64,000 nucleotides of DNA from Sapria himalayana. Taxonomy: Eukaryota; Streptophyta; Magnoliopsida; Malpighiales; Rafflesiaceae. Of the stretch, positions 1 to 11,422 are shown one piece after another; the first letter of the stretch is position 1; every line of letters begins with the position of its first letter. The translations under genes were made by a program, and so were the position numbers. The notes below the pieces were generated by a model, which saw only the letters and a program-made list of their open reading frames with translations, did no database searches and was not told where the DNA came from. The DNA lies in NCBI GenBank assembly GCA_029783825.1, contig JAREIK010002633.1, positions 110,808 through 174,807 on the forward strand, read 5' to 3'.

Positions 1-870
1 TTTCTTCTTAAGATTCGCAGACAAACAGAGATTACCAAACTCTTGTAGTCTGCGAGGAGTGCGAATATACTTGAGTGCATTGCGTATATTTTCCAACCTG
101 GGGGAACAGACCTTCATACCCGCTTGAACTATCAGGTTAATAACATGACACATGCATTGGACATGAAATATCTTTCCTAATGGTGCATCTCTAATATTCC
201 TAACAAACATATTGATCGCTACTCCATTATTCGCAGCATTATCGAAAGTGACACTAAAAATTTTATTTTGAATTTTATATTCCCTAAATATTTTCATCAT
301 ACACTCAAAAATGGCCGGGCCATCATGAGGATGAAGAATCTCAGCAAATCCTAATATTTTTTATTGATTGTCCAGTTAGACTCTACATAATGACTCGTGA
401 GACATGCATAAGAAGAATCATCGTGACATGTTCATATATCGGACGTCACGGACACCACTCCACTAAATGCCAAAAATTCCTTAATTATTTTTTTGTTTTT
501 CTAACTTATATATCTTTAGTATGTCACTCCTAGATGTGGACCTAGGAATCCTACGATAGGATGGCTGAAAATAAGTCTGCATGATGCGCACTACCCTCGG
601 ATCTTCCGAAATCTGATCGGAAGACCATCAATGTGATGAGCCTGGCCATGCCGTCCTACCCAACTCGCTGGAGTATACGAAAGGAGTAAACTTTGAGACA
701 GAACTCGATCCAGTCTTAAAAATGTAGTGCCAAGTTGGGTTTGCCTAGGATCTAACGGTCCATGTTTTTTGGAGCATATTTCAGCATGCCTCTTTAGGTG
801 CCAGTCACACATGTACTCTTGCATGTTAAAAGTCTCATACAATATTTGCACTATGCCATTTCATGTTCCT
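1..870 (-). pseudogene. hAT transposase (BED finger plus RNase-H-like core), decayed
   Basis: hAT transposases cut and join transposon ends in the nucleus. On the minus strand the N-terminal part (591-851) contains CDWHLKRHAEIC and KHGPLDPRQTQL, the second half of a BED-type zinc finger with its HxxxH pair. Further on, in shifted frames, I read PRVVRIMQTYFQPSYRR, then a block like FSGVVSVTSDI (about 450-475). The core signature DNAANNGVAINMF lies at about 210-245 and FHVQCMCHVINLIVQAG at about 105-160, which is the conserved hAT 'H..RC..HILNLIV' region. At least two frameshifts or stops separate these blocks: the TSDI(W) tryptophan codon is lost, and stops interrupt the zinc finger-core linker. 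The gene continues past base 1. Family assignment is strong; function is dead. Confidence 0.8.
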
Positions 871-1571
871 CACCCTAAACATCTACATGTGTTATGATTT
901 TAAAATGTGTCCAAACTACAGAAGTCCTCCTAGTTTTTTGTTTTTTAGAACTTTGGGCTGAGACGACAGGAGAAAACCAAAGTTTCAGGAGCCACAAACG
1001 TCTGTGTAACACTAACATTTTCATTTTCCAAATTTAAATACGTGTTAGGTGTATTTGTCATTTTTATTTTGCGTAAGTTTTTCTAGAGAGAGAAGCTTTA
1101 GAGAGAGAAAGTACAAAAAAAACATAAATATATTACCCGATAAAAGCAATGAGGTCAGTCACGTGCAAGGTGCACCGCAGGAAGCTCTGATGCTCAAAAC
1201 TCAAGTTGAGTTTCACGAAAATCGAAGCCGAAATCAAAATCACGAGGCCCGAGAGAGAGATACATGGGTTATGTAAGAGAGAGAAAGTATTGAGAGGTTT
1301 TATGTTTTTGAAAAACATAAGTGTCATAGGGAGGGAGGTAGAATTTATAGGCTAAAGATTGTTTTTTTTTTAAAAAAAGATATTTTTTTATTAATTTTTT
1401 GAATTTTTTATGATTTTTAAGTGGCAGAATCACGAGAACCATTGGATTCTTCCCCCTAGCCGTTGGAGGTGAATCCAAGGGCTGAAAATCGCTCAAGTTT
1501 GATTTTTATTTCTTTTGCCATTGGAATTGATCAGATCGGGTCTATGGGCGTTGGGAATCGGGTTTCGGCAG
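871..1571. other. hAT 5' leader, no gene
   Basis: AT-rich sequence between the transposase start and the GC-rich end of the hAT element. It contains short GA-rich runs (GAGAGAGAA around 1085-1110, 1250-1290) and poly-A/T tracts around 1360-1400. The small open frames on both strands here have no recognisable similarity and overlap each other, so I treat them as chance. Confidence 0.5.
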
Positions 1572-1617
1572 AAAAGACCGCGGGTCGGGTCTGTTTGGAC
1601 CCGACCCGCGGTCTTTT
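1572..1617. repeat. Perfect 20-bp hairpin (GC-rich)
   Basis: The arms at 1572-1591 and 1598-1617 are exact reverse complements and are separated by the 6-nt loop TGTTTG. The core is the CGGGTCGGGTC motif. A second short palindrome, centred on GTGAGTCGTGA (1666-1688), follows. Both lie in the subterminal region of the hAT element. Confidence 0.9.
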
Positions 1618-1920
1618 TACCGGGGGGGGCCAGGGGACAGCCCGATGGGTCACATGGCGTGACACGTGAGTCGTGACTCACGACTCACGCCACGGCACGC
1701 GTGGCACGCCGCCAGTGCCACGCGTGCCTGCGTGAACTGGCACGGGATGGACCCGTGCCGGCGTGCCGTGCTAGGGCACGGCACGACACGAGATTATCTT
1801 AACCCGGGCATGGCACGGGCCCGGGCACGGTTTAAGAACGTGCCAGGCCGGCCCAGGCACGACCGAACCCTGCCGTGCCTCGTGCAGGGCCGGGCCGGCC
1901 CGGCACGTTTGACACCTCTA
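1618..1920. repeat. GC-rich hAT subterminal region with GCACGG/CGTGCC motifs
   Basis: A compositional island in an AT-rich window, dense in CGTGCC, GGCACG, GGGCCGG and their complements, ending at the terminus at 1920. Scattered direct and inverted short motifs of this kind are normal in hAT subterminal regions, where transposase binds. The open frame read through it on the plus strand (1666-1938) is a by-product of the GC content. Confidence 0.7.
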
Positions 1921-2480
1921 AATTTAGCCTATTTTTAGATTTATGTTCATGTAAGTTTTTGTCTGACAAAAATAATTAAATGACAATAATATTACAAAGC
2001 ATTCTAATTATTAACAAGAAAAGAAATAAATATAAAAAAGAAAACTCCAATATGCATGAGTTAGTTTGTGAGCTACATTTTTTGAATACAACTCATCTTT
2101 GTAACCTCTTTTGTATCTTTTTATCTATAGCTACTTACTTTCTTTCTTTTCATACAATGTTTTGTATCTCCTCCAGTTTATCATTTTCAAAATTTACCAT
2201 AAGTTTTTGAAAACTCTTCTGCGTGTTTTCCTCTTATGGAATTCTGTAGTTAAGACTTTTTAAGTTTTTTCAAAAATTAGTTTTTGAATCTTCTCTTTTT
2301 CTCATGGTTCTTGCCAAAAAATCTCCCATAGACTGAACTTCATTTGAACTTGTTCTTGGTTGTGTATACTATAACAAACATAGAGGTGAAAAGAGGAACT
2401 CTATTAGATATTATAACAAAAAATACTCCATGCATTCTCATAATCTCTTATATATATATATCTATATATAGAAGCCAATT
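1921..2480. other. AT-rich spacer, nothing recognised
   Basis: Low-complexity AT-rich DNA between the hAT terminus and LINE copy 1. It ends in a TATATATATATCTATATATA tract followed by AAGCCAATT, the left target duplication of the LINE. No gene or RNA is seen. Confidence 0.6.
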
Positions 2481-2491
2481 ATAAAATTTCG

Positions 2492-3211
2492 ATGGAAAAA
2501 AAACCTTGGATTATTGGTGGAGATTTTAATATAGTTAGAAGTATTAAAGAAAAGAAGGGTGGTAGGACACCAAATAAAAGAGGGATGTCTCACTTTAATG
2601 ATATAATAAATAAAACAAACTTAATAGAAGCTAAATTTTTAGGCTCACAGTTTACATGGTGTAATAACTGGAGGAAAAAAGGCACAATATGGGCGAGACT
2701 GGATAGAGTCTTATTTAATTTTAAATGGCTAGATCAAGTTGGCTCTACAAAAGTGAAGCACTTAAACAGAACCTGCTCTGATCACAGGCCATTATTAATC
2801 ATGATTAAAAAATCTACTTATACAAGAGGTTCTTTTAGATTCCAGAATTCTTTGTGTTTACCCCATGATTTTTTAAAGATGGTGAAACAGTCCTGGAATA
2901 AAGAGACATTAGGAAATCCTATTCAAATATTAAATAATAAGTTGAGTAGATTAAAAGTGGAATTAAAAAAGTGGAATAAGGATACTTTTGGGAATATAAC
3001 AAAAAATATAAAAGATGCAGAGGAACTAGTATTAAAAAGAGAAATAGAATTTGAAAAAAATCAAAATATAGACAATAGAAGTGCTCTTAGCAAGGCACAT
3101 GCAGAATTAAATCTAAAAATATTAATGGAAGTGGTTTTTTGGAAACAAAAATCTAAAATTAAATGGCTTAAAGAAGGGGATAAAAACATAGTTTTTTCAA
3201 AAAATAGCTAA
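2492..3211 (+). pseudogene. LINE copy 1 ORF2, endonuclease C-terminal half and linker
   Basis: Encodes the C-terminal half of an apurinic-like (exonuclease/endonuclease/phosphatase) endonuclease that nicks target DNA for L1 integration. Visible motifs are WIIGGDFNIV near residue 7, WCNNW and IWARLDRVL, and the catalytic CSDHRPLL near residue 98. The linker then reads toward the reverse transcriptase. The start Met is not the ancestral start: the N-terminal WNIRG motif is missing because the element is 5'-truncated. The frame breaks at about 3190-3211, where the family sequence reads GDKNTKFFH but here becomes KNIVFSKNS and a stop. The protein would have no activity. Confidence 0.9.
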
Positions 3212-4705
3212 GTTAAAATATCAGAAACATAGAATTAGAGGTATTAAAGATAATTGGGAAGAATGGCTTGAAAAAGATTCTGACATTCAAAACTATTTCA
3301 CAAAATTTTTTGAAAATCAATTAAGTGGAATAAGAGAACAAAAGGGAGATTTACTTTTAAAAAACATAGAAAATAAAATCACCATAGAAGATAATAACAT
3401 GCTAACTAAGCATCCAGAAGAAGAAGAAATCAAAACAGCGATATATAGTATGAACAAAGATAGTGCAGCAGGACCGGATAGATGGAACAACTATTTTTTC
3501 CAAGCCTAGTGGTATATAATAAAGAAGGATATAGAAAAAGTGCTAAATAAGTATTTTTTGTGGGGCTGAATTTGGAAAAAAAATGAGTAAGTTTTCACAT
3601 TATTCTTATACCTAAAATAGAGAATCCGCAGAAAGGGTAGGATTTTAGACCAATAAGCCTATGCAACTCTATTTACAAAATTGTTTCTAAAATCTTACAA
3701 AATATATTAAATTCAATTTTACCTAAAATTATTTCTGAAGAACAAACTGGTTTTATGAAAAATAGATTAATAATGGAAAATAACTGCTTGGCTAAAGAAA
3801 TGAGTAGAGAATTAGGATCTAAATAAAGAGGGCAAAATGTTATTATAAAATTGGATCTATCCAAGGCTTTTGATAGAGTAGAATGGAGCATTCTTTGTTC
3901 TATCATGAAAAAGATGGGTTTCTCTGAAATATGGATAGATTTGATTTATAGATGTATTTATAATACATGGGCTAGAATTATCACAAGTAGAAAGGTAGGA
4001 GAAGAAATAATACCAATTAAAGGTTTAAGACAGGGTGATCCACTTTCACCATCATTATTTAATATTTATCTGAAACTCTTAATAGTTAAACTTAAAGATA
4101 AGATGAGGAAGGGTAGGATATGCACATTCAAACAGCCGAGGAACACTCCATTAGTGAGTTGTCTTGCATATGAAGATGATGTAATTATATTCACTAATAG
4201 TAGTAGCAAATTACTACAAAATCTGATGAACTTATTCAAATGCATGGAGGAAGAAATAGGCCAAAAATTAAATAAAAGAAAATGTCAATACATGATTTCA
4301 CATAAGGCTCCAATTGTATTAGCTCATAAAATCAAAAACATTTCAGGCTTCTCCCATAATAAAAAAGAGATGATATATTTGGGCTGCCCGATATACGAAG
4401 GTAAACTTAAGATAGTATATTTAGAATTTTTATTAAATAAGTTAAAAAAGAAAATCTCGAGATGGAAAGAGGAATATTTAAGTATGGGGAGCAGAATTAC
4501 TTTAATAAAACATGTTTTAGAAAGTCTTCTAATGCATAATATTATGATAATTCAACCTTCAATTGGTATTATTAAAAAAATCGAAAAAGAATTAGCTAAC
4601 TTTTTATGGGGAAAAAAGAGGGTAAATATAAATCACACTGGAAAAAATAGAGAGACTTATGCTAACCAGTTCAAGAAGCTGGATTGGGTTTTGTTAATCT
4701 TATAG
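3212..4705 (+). pseudogene. LINE copy 1 ORF2, reverse transcriptase domain
   Basis: The frame resumes with KIAKLKYQKHRIRGI. It carries the NKDSAAGPDRWNNYFF block (about 3450-3500), an internal TAG in the palm region (about 3630) and a TAA before RGQNVIIKLDL (about 3823). A clear open stretch from 3851 follows. Reverse transcriptase motifs are LDLSKAFDRVEW (motif A), GLRQGDPLSPSLF (motif B) and CLAYEDDVIIF (motif C). The catalytic box is therefore YEDD rather than YADD, which copy 2 keeps. The fingers, palm and thumb follow in order, down to FLWGKKR. A frameshift at about 4690 moves to the next frame. Disabled by stops. Confidence 0.9.
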
Positions 4706-6036
4706 ATTTAGCAAAAGTAGGAGCAAGCAAGAGATGGTGGAGGTTGAAAGAAAATAACAGTCTATGGTCAAAATTTATGAGGGCAAAATATTATATTAAG
4801 GATGATATCAATAAAGTAAAGAATAAAAGTAAGTGTTCACAGATATGGACACAAATGCTTAACCAAAAAGAATTAGTTGATAGATTTTCTACACTTACTA
4901 AAAAAGGATGTAAATGGAATTTAAGCTCGGATGGAGCATTTTCTCTAAAAACGGTTAAAAATGAATTAAGAAAAAAGTTAAAAGAAGATACATTATTCAA
5001 ATGGGCTTGGAATAATGATAATCCACAAAAAATTAAAACTTTTATGTGGAAAGTTTTATCTAATATTATCCCAATTGACAATAATTTAAAGAAAAAAGGT
5101 ATTAAGTTTGTCTCTAGATACGAGTGTTGCTTAAATGAAATTGAAACATTGGATCATCTCCTTTCACATGGGAGAGTAGCAGTGGAACAAAGGAAAAGAC
5201 TAGGTTTAGAAATGAATTTAAAATATGAACATCTAAACTTGAAACGTAGGCTTCAAAAATGGATTAATTTAAAAGTTTCTAGTCCAGTGCAGAAATGGAT
5301 TAAAATCTATGTGCCATTATTAGTTATCTGGTGCATTTGGAAGGCTAGAAATAAAAGTAGATTCGAAGGTCATAAAATGATAATAGAAGATATCTGGAAA
5401 GATATTAAAGAAGAAACAAGTAAAATTTCAGAATTGTACCCTATAAAAAGTCAAGGCTCGAAGAGGGACAAAGAAACCTTAATTTTTTGGAATCTAAAAG
5501 AAAATCAACCTAAACAATTTAAAGTAATATGTATAAAATGGGAAAAACTACCTCAATGTAGTTTAGCTCTATACACAGATGGTAGCTTCGATAGAGATAT
5601 GGGAGAAGCAGGAGGTGGAGGAGTTATTAGAGATTCGAAAGGACGGCTAATATTAGCCTTCAGTAGAAAGATGCAAGCATCCTCGGCAGTTGATGCTGAG
5701 ATATTAGATTTAAGAGAGGGTATTAAGTTATGTAGAAAATTAGAAATTAAAAATATAGATATTCAAATAGATTTGAAAATTGTTGTTAATTTAATCAAAA
5801 AGCAGACAAAGATGTGGAAATATGATGATGACATAGAGGATATTCTAAATGATATGAACTATCTAAACTTTTCGATAAAACGCATTTTCAAAAAGGCGAA
5901 TGCATTAGCAGATATTTTAGCTAAAGAGGGAAAAAAGAAAGGTGATCAGGATTATAATGAAGAGAATTTACCAAAAAAATTTACTGGAATATTAAATCTT
6001 GATAGAAAAGATTTTCCTTATATTAGAAAAAAATAA
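4684..6036 (+). pseudogene. LINE copy 1 ORF2 C-terminus: zf-RVT and RNase H
   Basis: Continues ORF2 after a frameshift. Residues about 95-170 match the zf-RVT domain (FKWAWNN, then ECCLNEIETLDHLLSHG). The last zinc ligand usually seen after HL is replaced by Gly, as in copy 2. From about residue 290 an RNase H-like domain of the plant L1 type begins: LYTDGSF, GGGGVIRDSKG, VDAEILDL, IQIDLKIVV and NALADILAKEG, so all four acidic positions (D-E-D-D) are still present. The stop at 6034-6036 is the natural ORF end. This is the longest surviving frame of the copy (450 codons) but has no separate function. Confidence 0.9.
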
Positions 6037-7216
6037 AAATATTAATTAGAACTTGCCATTCAAATAGGAAAATAAGTCCGTATAAGTGATCACCCTGGTC
6101 CTGAGGGGTGATCGAGATAAGGTTTTGGCTTTTGTTTTTCTGTTTGTTTTTTTTTCTTTTGCTTTTCTGTTGATTTTTACAGGTAGAAAGGAATGAAAAT
6201 TTTGAAACTAATTGAAATAACATCAAGGGACTGGTTTGAGAAAAGATAATGGTTGTATAGATATGTAGTAAGCTCTGCAAGTAGATTATTCTGCATGTCC
6301 ATAGTCTGGTAGACTATTCTGATTGGAAGGCTAGATATGTTTAAATGGTATTGTTAGTAATAGGTATTATATATGCTGGAAGTCTATGTCATTTTTCTGG
6401 AGGTCTGTGTTATTAAGTGTGTGTTGCTGGTAGTCTGTTGTTTTAAAATGAGTGTTGCTGGAAGTCTGTTTCTTGTTGTATGTAGGAAGTCTGTAATATA
6501 TAGGTGCAAGCTGTAAAAGTTAAAGAGGACAGTGAAGGAATGAAAAGCAAAAAGATGGAAGAAAGTAGAGCATTTCAAATAATGCTGAACAGCAATGGAG
6601 CTGTACCTAATGTATCAAGCCAAATTGATAATTGGTCTGAACAGGGAAGAGGGGATACAAGATTTTAATTATTTGTATGATAGAATTGATTTTGTGCAGG
6701 AAAAAATTGCAGGTGAAGGGTTAATCAAGATATAAATAACAGCATTCAATAATAATCACTTGGGAGGACAGCTTATAAAGATGTTCAAAAACCCAGCTAC
6801 CATTATAAGACAGTGGAAGGAATTAAGCTAAAAATTAAATAAGGCACGAGATGACTCAAGACTCGAGTTAGCTAAAAATGCTGGAGGGAGAATCATATTC
6901 AGATTTAAAAGAGATAAAGCACTGTAGAAGCAATGAAATACAGAATACTCACCGAAAGATTGTTAAAGCAAGACAAGGGATAAGCTACCTTCATAAACTT
7001 TCAGAAGGAACTTCTCCTTGTACAAAAAGGTAAAGATAGGAGTCATAGATTAACATAGTCATAGCACAAATAAAATTACATTTTATTAGATTGGTTAAAT
7101 GTATTTTTTTTTTTTGAAGATTGGGTGTAAAAGGGCTAAGGGTAGATGCTAGTTTGTATTAACCGTATTCCTCCGCCAAAAGAGAGGGTTATTATTAATA
7201 AAATAATATTTTTTTA
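6037..7216 (+). other. LINE copy 1 3' UTR
   Basis: Non-coding 3' region of about 1.2 kb, close in length to that of copy 2. Its last about 90 bases share the run GGGTAGA..GTAT/CCTCCGCCAAAAGAGAGGG with copy 2 and end in an A/T-rich tail. It contains repeated 'GGAAGTCTGT' phrases (6375-6500). No gene. Confidence 0.8.
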
Positions 7217-7247
7217 ATATATATATATATATATATATAAGCCAATT

Positions 7248-8214
7248 GATTTATGGAAAACATTACTTTGGTAGGTATAAAATGAGCTAATTTGGTCAAT
7301 CAATCAATAATTATCCAATTAATATTATTACCTTTTAAGGTTCTTTAAAATCTCATCACAAAGTCAATGATAATATGCTACAAATTATTATATATTGGGA
7401 ATTGTTATTATCACATATTGAGTTTTTTTATAATCATTCCATAACTTAAAACTATTAGCAAAATCGTATTTAAAATTGCATATAGAATTAATCAATCATT
7501 ATCTTCAATTATGATTCCATTTCCATTAATATGAATATTTCTTGTGATAACAAGTTACCAAATCGGTATAAGAAGAATGGTTTTGCATCAAGTATCAATA
7601 GTTTTGTGATAAAAAGTTAACAAATAGGTATAAAAACTTAATAAATTTTTCTAGTGATAGCAAGTTAACAAAGAGGTATTAGAACAAAGGTTAAAATTTT
7701 TCAAACATAAATCTCAAAATAATAAATTATCAAGGGTTTTGCATCAATTTGGTGAGTATGCTAATTATATTAATCTACTAGGATATGAAGAAAATTCAAC
7801 AACTTTCATTGTGGTGTGTTTGTGTCCTTATTTAGAAGAAAACAAACAACTTCATATTGAATCTAAAAACAACCAAAAAAAATAATAGAGATCAAGGCTT
7901 ATATAGTGCTCTAGGAATAACATTCATCCAAAGCTCATTTCCAAGCCACTTAAAAACCATACATGATGCACTTTTTGAAAACCCCCAATTTCAAGAAGAA
8001 CAATGGTTTAAAGAGTTTTGATCATTTGTTTCACTTGACATTTAATTGAGTGTTAATACATAATATTCTTTTGGTGAATGAATTTGTATCATAATAGTTA
8101 TTTTTTAGAGTTAAGAGAAAATTTATTAGTTTGTTTAAAGAACACTTAAAGTGAATAGTAAAAGAGTTATATGTAATATGGGGTTTGATTTGCAGAATTT
8201 ATTGGAATGCAATT
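7248..8214. other. AT-rich spacer, nothing recognised
   Basis: Follows the right target duplication of the LINE. It holds a few loosely repeated phrases such as 'GATAACAAGTTACCAAATCGGTATAAGAA' variants (7550-7680, quoted here in part). No convincing open frame, RNA gene or mobile element end is seen. Confidence 0.5.
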
Positions 8215-8770
8215 CTAGGAACTATATATAAATATTTGTATAACTATATAAAACTCTATATAATTAAATATAACTATATTTGTAACTATGTATTATAAGC
8301 ATACATTTATGTAAATCTATATAATTGTTTATGCCTTTGTATATATTTATGTACAACTACTTATAACTACTTATATGAATATATCTATATATAACTATAT
8401 GTTTAACTATTTATAACTATTTATAACTATATATACTATATGTATAATAACATATAACTATACATAATTATATCACACTATATGTATAACTTGAAAAACT
8501 TTATGCATAACTATATTTAAATATATAATTTACAACATATATTTAATATACATTTTTATATATTAATATATAAAAATATATTTTACTTTATCTATACTTA
8601 TTCATAACTATATGTATAAATATATAAAATTATATGAAAAAATATATATACCTACATGTATAAATATGATTTTAACTATATGTGCAGCTATATGTATAAC
8701 CACATGTAATTATATTTATAATTACATGTATAACAACATAAAACATTATGTTTAACTATATCTATATAAC
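8215..8770. repeat. TATAACTATA-rich segment also present at 25545-26030, in permuted order
   Basis: Two sub-blocks here (about 8215-8350 and 8395-8770) match blocks at about 25890-26030 and 25545-25890. Shared phrases include ACATATATTTAATATA and TATATACCTACATGTATAAA/TATATACATACATGTATAAA. The order of the blocks is swapped, as expected if both derive from a tandem repeat. This links the interior of the left CACTA remnant with the interior of the 14524-41385 element. Confidence 0.75.
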
Positions 8771-8794
8771 GAGTTGAATTTCTATTTGGATTAA

Positions 8795-9005
8795 TGGTCA
8801 AAGTGTGTCCTTATAGAATGTGTATAATGGTGTGTGTGTGTGTGTATAATGGAATAAAAGCTTATAATGGAATAAAAGCTTATAATGGAATAAAGTATGT
8901 CCTTATAGTCGAATTTATAACGAGCCATATAAACAAAATTATTTAATTAAACTTATAATGGAATGTGTATAATGGTGTGTCCTTATAGAATAGTCAAAGT
9001 GGATT
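8795..9005. repeat. Short tandem repeats, unit CTTATAATGGAATAAAAG
   Basis: The unit occurs about three times in tandem at 8846-8895. The phrase GTGTCCTTATAGAATGTGTATAATGG and variants recur at both edges. A (TG)n run lies at 8831-8843. Local minisatellite, no coding potential. Confidence 0.7.
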
Positions 9006-9096
9006 GAGATATCACAATATCAGTTTTTCCCATATAAAAATGAAATAAAAGGGAAAATATTATACAATAAAGAAAATGTATAATTATCAAAATCAT

Positions 9097-9141
9097 TATA
9101 TATATATATATATATATATAGACAAACACACACACACACAC
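9097..9141. repeat. (TA)n followed by (CA)n microsatellite
   Basis: A pure TA run to 9120, then an ACACACAC run to about 9141. Simple sequence. The flanking stretch to 9462 shows no gene. Confidence 0.9.
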
Positions 9142-9462
9142 TTGGAAACATGAATGGAGTACTCTTATATATTATGGGCACTCTTAATGCATAATACAAT
9201 AAAATAAAATAAAAGAAGGTAACTCAACACAATCGATTGCTTCTCATTTACTTATGTTAGATATTTTTAGGGTTAGTTATTCTATTATTGATTTAATTAT
9301 CATAATTTTATTCTTCAAACAAATACATCTGCATATAAATGATATCAAATTGTGTAATAAGTCATTGTATGAAATGGAAAATTCCAACGTTTAACTGCAT
9401 TTCACGGTGGGATACATATTCTTGGAAAACTTTTGTCTGAATATTAAATTGTAAATGTGCAG

Positions 9463-9555
9463 GCATGTGGTGCTAAATACATTATCAAGCAGGATTTTCT
9501 AGATGACATAGTTTTTGATGATGTTGTTGTTGCCCTAGTTAACCTTGCTAGATGA
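9463..9555 (+). pseudogene. Exon-like fragment, unidentified
   Basis: A 31-codon open stretch follows a splice-acceptor-like TGTAAATGTGCAG. It reads ACGAKYIIKQDFLDD then IVFDDVVVALVNLAR and a stop, with protein-like composition quite unlike the surrounding AT-rich DNA. It could be the last exon of a gene fragment captured by the CACTA remnant. I do not recognise the family and see no matching upstream exon in the preceding 1 kb. The bases from 9556 to about 10200 hold no other feature I can support. Confidence 0.35.
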
Positions 9556-10204
9556 GTATCATACAATATGCTCCTTGCTTCCTTTCTTTTATTCATTATT
9601 TGTTACTTTAAATAATTTTCCTTGTTCCATGTTTCAAAAATTTTATGCTATTTAGATTCTAGATCGAGTTTCTTTTCCTCCAATCTTATGCATGTTCTTA
9701 CTATTTAGGGGGTAGTCTAACTTCCAAGAAGGATTTCAAAACATTCAAGGATAATCTTGTATTAATTTAGGACAATTTGGTAGTAGAATCTCAGGATGGG
9801 CCATTATTTGATAAGGGTTAATTTGAAAAGTGTATGGATTATTTAATAGCGCTGTCATGGTAAAGCTACAGCTTTGGTTAAAGATAAAGATAAATTATGA
9901 TATTGTAAATGGTATTTCAATCATTGTGTAGTATATACGTACATACTGAATTTGATGCCATGCTCACTAAGAAATTAGACTCGTTTTTTATTTCTATTTG
10001 AATTTGATGCTTGCTTGATGATGCCACAAGATAAAATAGGCAAAACAAATTAAAAAGCCAATGTTGAAAGAACTGATTGACCCAAAAAAAGGTAATCCCT
10101 ACTCTTTGTTTCTTGAAAGAGGAGTTGTTTCCTATTGCTTGTACAAGGATTCTGAAAGAATTCTAGGAAATACTTATGGCATGTGTATTTTGCAGGTTCT
10201 ACAG

Positions 10205-11150
10205 TAAATATTCACATATATACTAGCATAGATAGATTGATAGATAGATAGGTGAACATAGTCGATCTATATATACTAGAATATCTATCTAGACCAATTA
10301 TTGCCATAAAATGATTTACATTATTTCAAGATTCTATTTATCTATAATGAACAAATTGATTGATACATTCTATAATCAATAAATTACTTGATTACTGATA
10401 GATGAGTTTTAGCCTATAACAATGGAGACATAAAGACCAATATATTAAGATGTATATTCACATATAACAAATGAAATATGTAGATATGAATTCTATCAAT
10501 AGATAGACTATAATATAAATATAGTATATCTATTGATAGAATATTGTTATAGATAGATGATAAATAGATATTTCTATAAGTCTTATTATAGAAATATATA
10601 TCTATCTGCATTTAACATATTTGTTTATATACAATTTTTGATAATATAATAAAATGCATGGTGTCATATTTTGATGTAAATATCAATCATCTAGGATAGA
10701 ACATCTATGTAGGTAGATATCTATTTATCTTAAGCGTATATAAATTATCATTTTAATTGATGATGTCTATCTATAATATGAATTAGGCAGATAGATATCA
10801 TTGAAAGATAGATAGGTATATAATTAGACAAATAGATATGTCTATCTCCATCTTGTTTAGATAAGCTATGTATAAACCCAATATAGTCATATAATGTAAT
10901 TAATTAATAGATATATATTAAATATATACAGATAGATTGCTAGATGTCTCTCTATTAGATCTTTCTATCTGCCTACATACATATCCATTATTACTCAATA
11001 ATATATTCATATATTATTGAGTAATAATGCAAGTAATAATGTGTTCTATACCATAAATATACAAAGTATATAAATAGATATATATATATATATATCTATT
11101 TATATACTTTGAGAATGCTTTATATACATAGACACATAGAAAGACATTAA
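10205..11150. repeat. Degenerate GATA/TATC patch with strong palindromes
   Basis: TAGATAGA and TCTATCTA phrases occur on both strands in an AT-rich setting. Three strong inverted repeats stand out. 10491-10541 has 22-bp arms with one mismatch and a 7-nt loop. 10987-11028 has perfect 19-bp arms and a 4-nt loop. 11062-11111 is a perfect 50-bp palindrome with CAAAGTATATAAATAGATAT as its left part. This may be an older, inverted-duplicated version of the tetranucleotide arrays to the right. Confidence 0.75.
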
Positions 11151-11422
11151 TGAGATATATGTAATGTCAGTCTATAACAATGAGGCTACATACATCCCGA
11201 TGGATTTTATGACAAAAATATCAAATAAAAGAATTTAAAAATTGTATAGTATATATGTACATATAATATAGTAATTTATCTAACTAGTGAAATGGTAGTA
11301 TATACGTATATATATACTATAGTATAAATGTACATATATACTACAATATTATATATTTATTTAAACATAACTTTATTTATTTATTTATTTTGATTTGATT
11401 AACTAATTTAAATTTCATACAG

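Larger units (their letters stand above)
1..1920 (-). mobile_element. hAT-superfamily DNA transposon, 5' portion, truncated by window edge
   Basis: Read on the minus strand, this block starts at 1920 with TAGAGGTGTCAAACGTGCC, a terminus of the form seen in plant hAT elements whose ends are rich in GCACGG/GGCCGG motifs. A GC-rich subterminal stretch follows, then about 0.7 kb of AT-rich leader, then a decayed transposase reading down to base 1. The other end, the C-terminal dimerisation region and the 8-bp target duplication lie outside the window, so the duplication cannot be tested. The match to hAT rests on the protein (see the transposase entry) plus the terminus form. It is certainly inactive because the reading frame is broken. 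Confidence 0.75.
2481..7216 (+). mobile_element. LINE (plant L1-type) copy 1, 5'-truncated
   Basis: A non-LTR retrotransposon copy that begins inside the endonuclease domain of ORF2 and ends with the same 3' block as copy 2 (CCTCCGCCAAAAGAGAGGG at 7170-7188 here, 57910-57928 there). By alignment to copy 2 it lacks about the first 2 kb: the 5' UTR, ORF1 and the endonuclease N-terminus. Such 5' truncation is typical of L1 insertion by target-primed reverse transcription. AAGCCAATT flanks it at 2472-2480 and 7239-7247, each preceded by a TA-rich tract, which supports one insertion event. ORF2 carries several stops and frameshifts, so the copy is dead. Confidence 0.93.

Noticed and set aside
1463..1938. 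Frames over the GC-rich hAT end
   Set aside because: Opposing frames overlap on both strands, which is expected in GC-rich DNA lacking stops. The region is explained as the transposon subterminal region.
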